From assembly GCA_013396525.1 (NCBI GenBank), contig VWYX01000211.1, forward strand, positions 210,319-274,318: a DNA stretch of 64,000 nt. Direction: 5' to 3'. The translations under genes were made by a program, and so were the position numbers. The notes below the pieces were generated by a model. The model made no database searches. It was given only the letters and a program-made list of their open reading frames with translations, and was not told the DNA's origin. This DNA is from Chaetorhynchus papuensis (taxonomy: Eukaryota; Chordata; Aves; Passeriformes; Rhipiduridae). Shown in pieces: positions 1 to 13,712 of the stretch (position 1 is the stretch's first letter; the number at the start of each line of letters is the position of its first letter).

Positions 1-2943
1 AAGAGGAAACATTAATTTTTTTTTCTTATATGCAAGTATTTTGACAAATATACTTCAAATAATATGACATAAAATTCATCTGTATTTATTATTCCTTGAA
101 GGAGAATTATTTTTGTATCATTTTACCAGAAAATTTATCAGCACTAGTTTAGTTTCCCTGATTATGTAAACTAGTTTCCAAGCACATTTACCTTCTATCT
201 GACACCATTACCCACAATATTAAGTAATTTGTAGATAAGTCATTAATCATTTCCTTTTATGTTTAGTGCAATAATATTAATCATGAGTGAACAAATTGAG
301 TAATCACATAGCTGTAATACATGATTCCCTCAGGAGTCCTGTTGTAATTTCCTAATTACAACCATGACAAAATATTGTAGACTCAACCAAAAATTGCAGT
401 TTACTACTTTAATAATGCTTTAATTCCCAAGCTGCAGCAGCAGTACCTGATCATGAACACACCCCCTACTTCAAGGTAGCCTGCAAGGTTGACAATGACA
501 GGTAAGAAAAAGACAAAGCTATGGCAAAAGTGATGGAACCACTAGTAACTTTAGTGTGGATCTTTAACTGAAGAATTAGTGAAATTATTAGCTTTTTCAG
601 ATAATTATTAATTTACCAGAAAAAAAAAAATCTAGTTCTTGTTTATGATCTGATACACAGTAACTGTAATGCTGATTAAAACCCAAACAAAATAGAGCAA
701 AGAGACCATCATAATCTATGCCACTCTGATAACATGGATTCTTAAAAGTTTTACATCTACTTTTCATTTCTCAGTCATCTGTAAAGATATTATCAAAAAT
801 GTGAACACTGTGAGGAAGGGTAATCAAGGTGAGCAGCCAGGGCTTTAGAAAGATTACAAGGTGATATGCATTTAGGCCTACAGTAAAAAAAAAAAAAAAA
901 ATCACATTTCTGTCCCATCACCTTAAGCAAAGATGGTTTTTGCTTGTACTTAATTGTTTTAGAGTTGTGTTAGCCTTTATATTTCAGCAGGGGTCCACAG
1001 AGCATTATACAATGTTTCAGAGATGACTGTTTTAATAGAACAGCAAGGCCACAGTTCTTGGTGTTTAAACACACCAATGTAGGTTGAACATGGCAAACAT
1101 TGCTAGGCATCTATTCTAAACATTTTCTGCAGTCACCTGTTGGAGCAAATGCTCTGCATCTGTGAGGAATTATCTACATGATTTTTTAGTTATGATACTG
1201 AAGAAGCATTGACAACGGATATTTTGAAGTTTCATTTCTTGACAGTCTTTAAATCCTCTGTCCCCTTTTAAAACTCGTGTGTGATGCAATCACAAAAGTA
1301 CCCAAAATCACTTGTTTTTCTTCAAAGCATGCATGGCTCATGGACAGTTTCAGTAAGCTTTACTCAGTGCCTGATTATTACCTCTTAATCCGTAAACTCA
1401 CCTGGAGTTTTTTCCAAGCGAGTATTGAAACAAATTCCTATATCTCTCAGTTGCTAAGAAATGTTTTGGAAGGTTTGGGTTTCTGTGCTATAATGAGTTG
1501 TCAATTCTGAAAGGGTTTTCTTTTGTTGGTTGTTTGGGGATTTTTAATCAGCTGCCTTTATTATAAAATGTATAAATTTTAGTTTAAAAAACTTCCTTAA
1601 AGATACTTAAAATAGAAGACCCTATCAAGTAGACTCTCAGAATGAATATTTTGCTATCTTACATGATATTCTGGCTTCATCATAATCCTACTGGGAACCC
1701 TTTCTTGGTTTAATGTTTGCATTATCTCTTCTTCAGTCAGTGTTTTATTCCAGAAATCTTTAGTGCAAAATATTATCTTCTCTTCATATTCTGCTAGTGA
1801 AAAGATATTTTATTTAATACAATAGTTCCAGTTATGAAGTCATTAATATAGCAGTATTTCAAAGAACTGCACTTGGGAAAAGGATTAAATGTTTAATCTC
1901 TTAAGAGAGAAATTTGTATGCTGAAAGCATATTATGGAGTTAAATTTCAACTGAATGCCTGACTTAATTATGGACCACCATATGATTGTGGCATCTCCAG
2001 CATGTTCTGGGTCACTGAGTGGGAATACATATTTGAACAAGATATGTCCATTCATCTGCTAACTCTTACCCTGCAGTAGAAGCTTTGTCACTGAGATCAG
2101 CCACACCACTGACAATTAGGATGTTAATATCTGACCATTGGCTCCCTGATGGCTTTGTTGTAGTTTTAAATTCAGATTAAAATTCAATATATAATACAGA
2201 ACTTTGACTAACCATGGGAGATTTATATAAACTGACCTCTTTTTACCATTTTCAGTGATGCTTGGGCCCCTTGAAAATGCTGGGGGGTTTTGGTTTTACT
2301 TTATTGGGTTTTTTTGTGGTAGCAATTAATCTCTTTTTTTTTTTCCCACTGCTCACACTTCATTTTCATAAAATAATTTTTTGAAAGTTGTAAATTTATG
2401 AAACAAAGATCAGTAATCAATAGACATTATAACAATGCTGGAACAAGAGTTTTGTGAGTTCTGCCTGCTGTATGTGCTATTGTGCTTTGGTGTTCAGCCT
2501 ACCAGAGTCTGGAGGAGTCAAAAAGTATAAAATTAAGGACTTAAGGGCATAAAACAGGGCATCAGTCAAAAAACATTGAATTTAGTGCATGATGGATACA
2601 GTGCACTGACAGCAATCTGTCAGCTGCAGTCTTAACCAGGAGCTTGATAAATACTACTAGTAATTCTTAGTGGAGTAAGAGGCTGGAAATTTGGCTACAA
2701 ACAGGAACAGCAATTCATTCAGGAGACTGACATGATTTGGTGCTGCTTTCTTAAGCCTAAAGGTCTTCTAGGCCCCCAGAGCTGTGGGAAGGAGTCAGCT
2801 GCACATCCTCAGCAGATAAAACAGACAGCCTGTGTGAGCTGAGAGCTGCCTCAGACTCTGAGGGTTAATCTTGTTACAAAATTCTTCTTACAACCTGGTT
2901 AACTTCTGTTTAACCTGCATAGCAATAAGAACCGATAGTTTTT
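1..2943. other. AT-rich unique DNA, no gene seen
   Basis: No open frame here looks like protein: the longest, about 77 codons at 1277-1510 on the plus strand, has no recognisable motif and no convincing splice sites. A 17-A run lies at 885-901 with no recognisable source gene upstream, so it is more likely simple sequence than the tail of a processed copy. A T-rich stretch occurs near 2290-2345. No repeat family was recognised. Confidence 0.6.
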
Positions 2944-3390
2944 CATGGAATCGTAGAATGGTTTGGGTTGGAAGGGACCTTAAAGAACATCTGCTTCCAA
3001 CACTCCCTGCTGTGGGCAAGAACACTGCACTAGAACAGGTTGCTCAGAGTCGCATCCAACCCGGTCTCGAACACCACCAGGGATAAGGCATCCACAGCTT
3101 CTTTGGGCAATCTGTTCCAGTGCCTCACCACCCTCAGAGTTATGTTTTTCCTCACATCTAATCTAAATCTACTCTCCTTTAGTTTAAAGCCATTGTCCCT
3201 TGTTCTATCACTACATGCACTTGCAGACAGTCCCTCTCCAACTCTCCTGTAGGCACCATTTAGGTACTGGAAGGCTGCTAGAAGGTATCCCCCGAGCCTT
3301 CTCTTCTCCAGGCTGAACAACACTCAGCCTCTCTTCATGGGAAAGATGCTCCAGCCCTCTGCTCCGTGCACACCACCTGGACAATCTGAA
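2944..3390 (-). mobile_element. CR1 LINE fragment, 3' end, 5'-truncated
   Basis: Read on the plus strand this begins with the reverse complement of the CR1 3' end (GGTTTGGGTTGGAAGGGACC at about 2959) preceded by a degenerate ATTCTATG-type tail. It then runs through the typical 3' untranslated and end-of-ORF2 sequence: the 'ggctgaacaacactcagcct' block at about 3311 and the 'gctccagccctctgctc' block near 3350. CR1 is the main avian non-LTR retrotransposon, and nearly all copies are cut short at the 5' end, as here. The 97-codon minus-strand frame at 3030-3323 lies inside it and is not a host gene. The right boundary is approximate. The copy is only moderately diverged. Confidence 0.93.
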
Positions 3391-6300
3391 GATTGCAACT
3401 TCTTTATCAGAAGGGTATGTATATTCACAAGATTTTTTTCCAGAGAAAAATAAAAGCTATTTTCTCTACCAACTGCTCTGAAACTCTTGATTATGGTGTG
3501 ACAAGTGATAATACTCTTGCCCTTACGACACTGTAAAAATGGTAAAATAGTTCCATATTGAACAAACCAAATGGAATAGTTTAGGCCCTTTAAAATTTGG
3601 ATCTAAATCCTTGGTGCAAAAAATGGCTGTAAGAAAGTACTTGTCTGACTTCTTCACAATTTGCATAAATATAGCAAAGAAAAATGAACATATGTATCAG
3701 ATATGCTAGGTGGGTTTCTTTTTAAGAGGGGGGAAAGAACTGTTTAAATTTTTTCTGGTCATTGATCCCACCTATTATTTTGCATTCAAGAATACACAAA
3801 GTGGAACTGACTGACTGCCTGGGTGGGTGTTTTTCAGTGAAGTTTAACCCACTACAGATACCAAACAGTCTTATTTTAAATAAATAAGTCATTTCACATG
3901 CTTAATTTCATTAATCATATGCTGCTTTTATGTAAATACTTCACTGTTACATGGGTGTTTGTAAATAAAATGTTAGAAATTACCTGTGCACAGAAAAGCA
4001 ACACCACACTTTTTATTTCAATAGTTACAATTACTGGATGAAATGTGCGTGAATCTGGAGATACGGATATGCAGAATTTGTTTTATATTTACAGTGTATT
4101 TAGGCCAACCATACCCACACAAAATCTTCTGGTCTGTAAGACTGTTAGTGAAAGTTTGGGTGGAATATTAGCAAGAGTAGCTAGGAAAATGAAAAGTATT
4201 TGTTCAGGGTCCTCCAAGGAAACTCTTCAATATCAAGAAGGGCAAAGCTTTGAACTACCAAGCAGAGGATTCCATTTGATCTCAATTCTCTGAGTATACC
4301 ATGAAAAAGGAAACATCCCTTTAGGAAAACAGAATGGAAAAATTGTTGTAGAAAGTTAAGGACAAGTTATATATGCCCAAACTCATAATAATAATTGGGA
4401 TTAAGGCATGAAGATCTGGTAAAAAGCCTGTATCTTCAACATTAATAATCTGCAGCAATTAGAATGGTTTCCTACTAAATACTTCTATTTGATCCCTCAA
4501 TGCAAATTTTTTATAGTGGTTTTCCCAAAGGGGAAAAAATCTGATTAGCTGAAAATACAGATGCCAAATGCAGAAGATAATCTAAGAAAATAATGTCAAT
4601 AAAATGCATCACTGTCAGAATGTGCTGTTTGCTGCAGAACCGCAGCACAGCTAATGCGGGAAGGTCTCATCGCTGTGTAAAACTTTCAGAGCCTTAATTA
4701 AAATTGCCAAGAAACAAATTGGCTTTTTTTTCTGTTCTGTCAGCCACAAACTACAGCCTTGTTGAGCACACCAGCTTGAGACACATATGGAGAACTATCT
4801 GTTATTTGACATCACAAATTTCAACAAAGGCTTCACAACAAATATCTGTAACTTACTGACACACGTGATGCACTGTAACTTTATTGTCATCAACGGATAT
4901 ATTCTTATTCCTAATTATTTTTTTCCTACTCTGAATAACAGATGAGTTGCTAATTGCAAGTTTAAAGGTTTCTGGACATATTATCTCTGTGCACAAATTT
5001 TTTTAAACTTGTCTTTTGCCTGTTGGGCAATTGCCTCCAATAGGCAGCGAGGAAGAAAAAGGCTGCCTTGTGTGCTACTGAAACAAGAAGGAGAGAGACA
5101 TATTTTTCAAATGTATCAGAGATTAATTGCTTCTTAATAATCCAAAAAAATTCCTCTGCTACATGCATAAATGCACATCATCAAGTGAAAAAGGATTCTA
5201 TCTTTTCAGGTTAAATGTAGGGATGAGTTTTCTATTCCTGTCAAAAGAAGTGCACATGCAAAAGAGAGGGGTCAGAACTGACTCCTTGGCTAAGAAGTAG
5301 TAGCACACTGAAACTCTGAGCTCTAAGTTTAATTGAAAAAATAAGAAATCTGAATTCTCTTTTGTAGAACACAATTTCAAAGAACTTCTCATGTGTGAAA
5401 GCCTTTAAGAAAAAAAATCCTGCAATACCTTGATATTTCCAGAATTGGTGTGATAATGGGAGATGCCCAAGTGTCCTGCTAGAAATTTTAAAAGATATTT
5501 CAGTTTGATAGACTCAGGAAAATGAAATCTCTGAGCAGATCAGCTGAGGGCTTATATATCTTTACTTACCAAGCTCTGATCCTACAAAAAGAGGAGACAC
5601 AGACATGTATAAAAAAACCTAGTGAGCTGAGTATCTTATAAAGCTCTGAAGGAGTTGGAACAAAGGCTTAACTTCAGTATTGGATAACAACTTGTCTCAT
5701 AACTGCCTTCATCCATCTCCAAATCTGTGATGAAAATGTTGTCATGAAAAGGCTGCTGTCAGGGCAGGAGAATTTCATTGTTGCTATAAATGAAAATATA
5801 AAGGTATTAATTCCTGCTGGCAGTATTCTGAGTCATTTTCTTAAATACTGTTCTATTTCTCAGGGAGTGAGCATATATTGCTACTTTCAACACGACTTAA
5901 CTTGTTTGTTCCACTTGAGGCAATGGGCTCTTTCATTAATAACTTACATAACTCATAGGTCATGATGGCATTCTTAGCTATAAGTAACATCCAAATTATT
6001 AGTGAACGGCTCCTGATCTGATGGGATATAAACTAAACCAGCAATCATAACATTGAGTTTAATGACTGATATAGAGTCAGAAAGAAATATATATGCCTAC
6101 TTTTTCTTAAAAAATGCTGATTTCCACATTATTATAAAACTGACAAGAACAATGTATTTGGTATTTGTGTCAGCTTTGGCGGTCACACACATATATTCAT
6201 TATAATTAGATATGTGTTATTACCTATAAACTCCTTATTTTTTATGCTAATGCATTTATTTACCAGTCAACCGATTAACTTGTAGCAACCTATTGGTCAT

Positions 6301-9300
6301 GTGTAAAACAGATCTGGATTGTCCCAGAGTGGATGTTAGAATTTTTTTGTTGTAAAAATAATGAGTTTAGTGGTTTGAGATCTTAATTATAACATTTTTT
6401 CTGGTCTTTAGGTGAGGGCAACACAACAGGTTTTGTTCATTTTTATGCCTTCAAATGCTCTTAAGATAAAATGACTTTTGTAATTAAAAATGTAGCTTGT
6501 CTATTCTTATAGAAACTGTTGCTTCTTGCATCCTTGCAGAACTGGTTAAATTCAGGCTATTCCATTTTGTACTCTTTATGGAAAGGTGTTTTATCACTTT
6601 TAAATAGTTCCCTGATCCCCAATCTAACTGATGGTTTTGAGTGGAATCCAAAGTGCTGATTTAAGTTGCTCATCATAGCTTTTCTGCCCAAAAAACTGTC
6701 TGCCTTTTGTGGAGGTGAACAGGAATTCTCCAACTAGAAAAGCTTCTGATTCCCTATGATCTGCTGTATGGTTGCACGTTGAGAATTTCAGTGCATGTTT
6801 TCATTTTACTTCATGAAGGAGAATACTCATGTTATTGGTTTTGTTCTGTGTCTCTCCTATCAGGAAACACATCAACTATTAAAGAAAGATTTGACCAAAA
6901 CTCTTGCTTACCCTTAAACCAGGATAAAAGTATTTCAGAATAGTTATAATTATCTCTTACAAAGGGCCATAACTTTAAATAAATAGTCCCACTGGTTTGA
7001 GCAGGCTTCCTGTGTGTTCAGACCTGTGTGTAATGACATCTACGTAAGGAGGCTTTGTAATTAGTATCATTGCAAAGTACAGCTAAAACTGTTACTTGAT
7101 TAACACAATGTTGCTCGAATCAGCAGATATTTGTGCTTTCAACATGTTTTTAGTCTGGATCCAAAATGTGTTGGGAAAACTGCATCAGACAAAAGTACTG
7201 TGTAGAGTAAAACACAAGTCATTAGGGACGTGAAATTCTTTTAGTAAAAATTTATGCAAATCTCATGCATTGCTTAGCTTACTTATAGAGCTGCCACTCT
7301 CATTGATTAGATTAAAACTCATTCACTTTTCATCACCTTAGTGTGATTCTTAAAAGAAAAAGTTGTCATATTTGAATGTCTATGTGAATTTTTCAAATAT
7401 ATATTTCTATGCCTTCATTCAGATGCATTGTTGCTCTGGTTTGGACAGGCTTGTTAAATAAAAAATGAATTCAAGAGCATTGGCAATGGATGACAGAGTA
7501 AAATTAAAGAGAGGGCAATAGCCTCTAAAATAGTAAACACACTTTTCTTCATCTTTGAAAATGAAGAAGAATGATTATAATGTTGCAAACTCTCTCAGTA
7601 ATTCTAAAGTTTCAATAACATTTGAAGATGGAAAAAAAAAAACTTGTCACAGATACTTCAGATTAAAATACCTGGCTGGCTCCTTGTCCAAGTTTAAAGT
7701 GGACTTTACTTAGAACCAAAAATAATTTCAGCTTTGGAAATCTTGGTTCTAAAACACAGGTGCAAATGCAGGATGCAAGCCTATGAATTAGAGTTTCAAA
7801 GCAAACTGGAGCAAATGTGGCATATAATTGTTCATGATGATCTCTCCATATTAAATTGGAGATCAAAGCTTCTAGCTGCATACTCAGGTCCCACAGGTTA
7901 TGAAATTTTACTGTCTATGAAAATATTTTTCATGATTTCCTTTACAAGGGGGAACAACTGGAACACAACTTTCATATCTGCATATTTTGTGGCTGTTTAA
8001 CTGTCACAAACTGTCAGTTTATCTTAAACTCATTTTAAGCTGTTGCCACATTCATGATTACACCACGTGTTTTGATTAATCAACTCCTTTTCATTACCCA
8101 GCATTAGCAATAACTGACATCTTCTCTGAACCACAAAATACTGTGCTTAATATTTTCACAGAAGAGCAATAATATAGTAGTTAAATGCCTGTAATGTTTG
8201 AAAAGAGGAATGGCATCATGGGAAGGGCAAAAGAATCATATAATTACCAAGAATAACAGCATCTTCTGTCACTCTGCATGTGCACAGCAAGATGAAGATA
8301 TAAGCTAAGTAACTCTAAGGCTTTCTGGGACTGAATTGTCTCTTGTGCTTTTAATACTTTGGGACAAATAACAGGTGCTCCATCCAGTGTCTGCCAGATG
8401 CCAGGAAGAGGAGTTAATGAGCTGTGAAACAACCTCAACTTGCCTTATTTAGCTGTGCCCAGTGCAAAAAGATGCACAGATCTTTCACTAGACAAACCCA
8501 ACAGTCAAATGACATGTGAAGGAGTTTCTTCTCCATGAATGAACTAAACTGAGGAGCTCCCTCCCTGCTTGTTCCTCTGACAGTCAGTGCAACTCAACTA
8601 ACCAAAACTTAGATTTTGATAACTCATGAAACCTAGACATGCAGGCAACCACGGGAAAACACGACCAACAAGAAACTTTTCAGTCAGAACAAGATGCAAA
8701 ATAGGATGCCTGAGAATTACTATGTGTTTGAACTTCTGAAAATACCTATTAAGCCTGGATGTGGTCGTTTGTTTTCTTACTTCAAACAATAAAAATGTAG
8801 CCTATTAGTATAAAGTTTATGTAATTAAAAATGAAACCATATTTTTATCAAATTAAGTGTTATTTAAAAGTCTATCTACTCACAATACCACAGAACACCT
8901 ACAAAACTGAAATTAAGGTAGTAATTTGATACTGGTAAATAATAAAAACTGTTAAAAGAACATTTTGATTTCATATCTATTTTCCTTTGTCTTCCACAAA
9001 AGAACAATGTATAAAACTGTAAAACACTTGACTGTTCTTGGGAAATACAAGTTATTTTGGTTCAAGAAGTACAAGCTTTAAGTTAACTAGTATTTGAATG
9101 TTTCCTCAGGATACAGTGATATTCATCTTCTTCTCAGTACAAAATTGATTGAAGAAGTAATCAGCATTGACATGTAATTCCTATTCCATTATTAAATGTT
9201 ATTACCTACCCTGCTCTGTTGATATAAGGGTTGAGGTAATCTACCTAGTAAATCAAAACAATGAAGTGATCCTGATTAAAAATAATTTACAAATATTTTA

Positions 9301-11889
9301 TTTCTATTAAAATCATCCATCAAAAAGATTTGCTTCTATGAATGCATTGATTGTTTTTGCTAGTTAGTAATATTTCACAAATTTGCTTCCTATAATGAAC
9401 CATTCTGAAACCTTTTCATTTTGTATATGGCATAGGTCACCTAAATCAAGTCAATGGTTTCTAAATCTTATCAAGATGATTAAAATTGGAGGTAGGGATA
9501 TTTTTCAGATAAATGTAGAATATTGAGTACTCCTCAATACATATCTGCACTACCATACCTTGACAGCTGTTCTGATCTGTAGAAAATAACATAAATGTAT
9601 GCATGAAAATGTACAAGAGAGAGCTAAAGCTCTCAGAATTTTTTGTCGCAGAATAATTTTGCTGTAGTTTTAAATGCAATTATAAAGTTTCTCTAGGTCA
9701 GTACTACAAACATAATGAATACACCCACAAACTGGTTTAAGGAGAAAGAGATAATATAACAGCACACATACAACCTCTCTTACTGTAATTAAATGGTTTC
9801 TTTGGAAACACTGAAAAACACATGCTTTATTTTTTTCTCATAATTCTACTTAGAATTTCCCACAGTCTTTTATGATTTTAAATATTTGATTGTTATTTGA
9901 ATGAATTGCATAGAATTCTTTTGACTTTTAATTACCTAATGAAATACAAACCATTTCGTTTTACAAACAGTAGGAAGATTCCCCTGAGTACAAGTCAGTT
10001 TTGAAAAGGGCTTGTGGGGTTTTATGTTTTGTTTTATTTTAAGTAATTCTTTGTGGTGCCTTAAATTTATGGTTTCTTTTATGGCACTTTTAACTCAGAT
10101 GCTATTTATAATCAGACAAAATTATAGCCGTTTTCCATTAAATCAATAAACTCAAAGTTATTAAAATCATCTTAGACTTCATTACCAGCAAATGTGTGCT
10201 GAGGAAAACAACTCAGTGTGTTTTTAACATTACACATATCCCTAAGTACCATTGAATTCAATGGGGTTTATGGACACACTTTAAAATCACCACATGCCTA
10301 AGTTATTTTGTGCATAAGGAATGTCAATTAGGAGCTTAGTTAGTTTCAGGAACATAATGACATCCAGTAGGAGAACTATCCATATTTATGATCCACCAGA
10401 GTAAATAATTATTTTCTTTGATTGTTTAAAAGTATTTTCATCACTAGAATTCACATCCATACCTCAATGAAAAATGTCTAATATTTTTAACACTTTTTCA
10501 TATAAATAGAATTTTGTTAAGCAGTTACTATCTGATCTGGTCTGTACATGCTCTGAGCCATAATTTTCTGCATTTGTTACATGGCTGCATTTGTAATGAT
10601 GTCTTGAAAATTCTTCAGCCAGGAAATAAGAATTCAGTTCCAAAACACTCCATGTCAATTCTGTCTGCACAGAAGCTGGTAGTAGTCTTGATGGAGTCGA
10701 TTTACACAGCTGTAGGAGCTCTGCCTTAAGATTCATCTTGCTGAAGACTAACAACATTAAACACATTTTTTAATCAAACAAGAAACCAGAGACTGTTTAT
10801 TTTCATCCACAAGTGGAATCTTATAGAGACAGCCATCTTTCATTGGAATCAGAGGGAAGTTTTCTAGGTACTTCATTTAAAACTAAATCAGGTCTCAAAA
10901 TATCCTGCACACATAGCAAGCGACTCCTGAAAGCATTCTCAGAGCCAGACTCATATGCCTGCAGCTTTGTGACACACTTGAACAACTTCTATTTGCTAGT
11001 GCTGCCTGAAAGAACTTGAAGAGGTTGTTCCTGAATGTTATTATGGGAGCTCAAATCTCATTATTCTCCCCAGCCAAATGTAAGGTGAGTTCTGAATGGA
11101 ATAAAAATGAGTTGCCGTTGTAATTTGCTGATATCAAATGCTGCATTTATTAATTCAATAACATCATCTTAGATAAGCAGGCTTCAGAACAGAAAAAATA
11201 AAAATTTCGTGCTCCTGCATTCCATGTGTATATTGTGGTGTTTATGGGGTCATTTAAAATGTGTTACTACTAGTTCAGAAAGGGCTGTTTCATTTGGATC
11301 TTTCAGTGTATTAACTGTTAACATTTTCCTTTTTTGGTCTTTGCTTAGTAAGTAGAAAATATCCCACTGCTTCTTTTTGTTAAAATTTAAATTTATCATT
11401 TTGCTTACCTTTCTGAAATAGCAACAAACTGCAATGCTTCAGGAAATACGTTTAATTTCTAAAATTCCAAACTAAGAAGTAATTTTTCTGAGTTCTTTGT
11501 TAATATTTAGTTTTTATTTCTTTCCTGGGATCAAGAAATATCTCTGAAACCTGATGATATCTTGATCCGAATCTTTAACCATGAATACATAAAAATATAT
11601 TACGTAAATGGAAAGCCTGCATCAGAAAATGCTCACTCGGTCAGAAGCTCAGGTCTAGATTCTTCTTCTATTCTCTGACATCAAAACTGTTCTTTAGTAG
11701 TACCTTTTTGAACTTATTTGCTAGCAATTATAAAAGATACAAGTTAGCCAAGTCATTGCTTCAGCCCATTTTCTTTTACACATGAATTTTTAGAATTCCT
11801 ACACGTCAAAAATATTTTACATATTTATAAAAAAAATCCAAAAAGCAGTAGAGAGGCTTTCTGTTTTGAACCACTGAAAGTATTTCAAT
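3391..11889. other. AT-rich unique DNA, no gene seen
   Basis: This is an 8.5-kb stretch without a recognisable gene or repeat. Open frames reach about 100 codons (minus strand 10464-10766) but show no domain, no signal or membrane pattern, and no flanking splice consensus that stands out. Some sub-stretches keep a mixed composition and look as if they could be conserved non-coding elements (for example 4620-4740 and 6215-6300). That is an impression only and needs a genome alignment. Confidence 0.55.
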
Positions 11890-12085
11890 CATAGTCTTAA
11901 ATTCTGCATATACGATCCCCAAGTATTTCAGGCTGAAAAGGACCTCAGGAGATCTTTAGTCCAACCTCCTAATCAAAGAAGGTCTGATCAAGGCTGTATC
12001 CAGAAGGGTCTCAAAAACTGCTAAAGACAGCTGTACAAACTCTTGGGGCAGATTGTGCCAATGCTCAGTTATCCTCAGTGGTGGT
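11890..12085 (-). mobile_element. old diverged CR1 fragment
   Basis: The plus-strand text reads as a decayed reverse-complement CR1 3' region: 'ggctgaaaaggacctcagga' followed by a 'ccaacctcctaatcaaa' block, then 'ggcagattgtgccaatgctc' near 12048. The order of these blocks matches the CR1 3' untranslated region, but several substitutions per block and a missing octamer tail show an older insertion than the copy at 2.9 kb. Both boundaries are approximate. Confidence 0.75.
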
Positions 12086-13239
12086 TTGAATTTTGGATTT
12101 TGTCTTTTTTTCTCTTGTTTTTAGTTGAAATACATAAGTTTCATATGACCAAATTAAAAACTATGTAAGAATGAGCCACGATAATAATTAGGGTGATTCT
12201 GCTGCACCAGTCTCATGACTTGATACATCATTTCATCGTTTTTCACATAATATGATTTATTTAACTTGGCTGACTTAGGATAGCACAGTCTCTCAGCAGG
12301 GGCTCATCCACAGGAGGTGTGCAGTGTTAAAGATTTCTTCTTTTGTGTGTTGAGAAAATTCATCTCAAAAGTCAGATCAGATATTATTAATGTGATTTTA
12401 CCAGTAGATTAATATAAAGCATGTGTTACCTGCAGTTTGGTGGGTGACTGTATATTAGGAGGGAAGCTGCAAGCAAGTTTTATATTTAATGGTTTCCAGT
12501 AATTTCACCCTACACTGATATTTGACAGTGACCAGAAATTTGTTATCATATGTCACCATTAAATCTGTGGCCCCATCTCCAAGTCTCCTTCAAGACATGT
12601 ATCTCTGGTACCAACCCTTTGACATATGAAACGTGAAACACAAGCCTTTGAAGATCCTCATGTTTGGCAATGGTTTTCTGTAGGAAAACAGCTTTAACAT
12701 ATATGGATTAGAAACCTTACTGTCAACAGTCAGTATTTTAAAAATCTTCCAATGAGGGAACTGATGTTGGCCTGTCTTGTAACATCATCCTAAATGATGC
12801 TCTGGAAAACATTTGATGCTTCTGTTTATGAAATATTTGCCCAGTTGATCCACATGCCAGTCTCTTCAGTCCTCTTCTAGAAAGTGATATGGCTATTATA
12901 GAGAAAAGTTTAGGCTAATTTATCATGCAGCAAGCAGCAGCTGCTATACATCAAGTGGAGAATATTTTGCAGATGTTATAGTAAGACTTAACTTTCATAT
13001 GTACTCTCAGCAATGCATGAAAATGATCTGCATCTTTTTATAGATTTTGTCACCTCGGCCTCTCCTAAATTCTATTTGTCTTCTGAAAACTGATTGCTAA
13101 ATTTATAATGAACCCTGCAATAGGTGTTAGTCAGCTGACTAAAAGAGACTGTAAGTGATATAAGAAATAAAATTTATTTACCAGATCTCCCCATTTGGAC
13201 TGCAGCCAAAAAGCTCTTGCTTTCCAAGTATGTTTCAAA
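12086..13239. other. AT-rich unique DNA, no gene seen
   Basis: There is no open frame above 60 codons, no recognisable repeat and no low-complexity tract of note. Confidence 0.6.
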
Positions 13240-13712
13240 GGACACTGGGGTGCTGGACTTTGTCCAGAGAAGGTCACCAAAGTTGGTGAAGGGTCTAAAA
13301 AACCTGTCCTGAGAGAAGCAGCTGAGGCAACTGGGGTTGTTTAGTCTGGAGAAAAGGAGACTTAGGAGTGTTTTCTACAACCTCTGAGTTCTCTACAGCC
13401 CCCTGAAAAGAGATTTTAGTGAGGTGGGACTGGTATCTTCTGTCTCAAGCGGAAGGACAAGAGGGAATGGCCTCCAATTGTGTCAAGGGAGGCTCAGATT
13501 AGATGTTAGAATTTTTATTTTTCTTTGGAAGAGTGATCAGGCACTAGAACAGGCTGTCCAGTGAGGTGGTGGAATATTGTCCCTGGAAGTGTTCAAGAGC
13601 TACCTGGATGTGGCACTGGGGGTATAGTTTGGGGTAATTATGGTTTGCTAAATCGAGGAGTGGACGGGATGATTTTCAAGGTCTCCCAACCTTGACGATT
13701 CTGTGATTATAA
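13240..13712 (+). mobile_element. CR1 LINE fragment, 3' end, 5'-truncated
   Basis: Plus-orientation CR1. The recognisable blocks in order are 'tttgtccagagaaggtcacc' (about 13259), the 'gtttagtctggagaaaagga' block (about 13339), 'gacaagagggaatggcctcc', 'aggcactagaacaggctgtc' and the terminal 'gattctgtgatt' near 13699. The piece spans the end of the reverse-transcriptase ORF region and the whole 3' untranslated region. It has small indels, including an A/T-rich expansion near 13508, so no long frame is left. The tail is down to about one and a half octamers. Confidence 0.92.

Noticed and set aside
885..901. 17-A run as the tail of a processed pseudogene
   Set aside because: No gene-like sequence or poly(A) signal upstream and no flanking direct repeats seen.
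3030..3323. 97-codon minus frame that reads like protein
   Set aside because: It is CR1 3'-end sequence in sense orientation; a mobile-element remnant, not a host gene.
10464..10766. 100-codon minus frame
   Set aside because: No domain, no conserved-looking composition; a frame this long is expected a few times by chance in 64 kb of six-frame translation.
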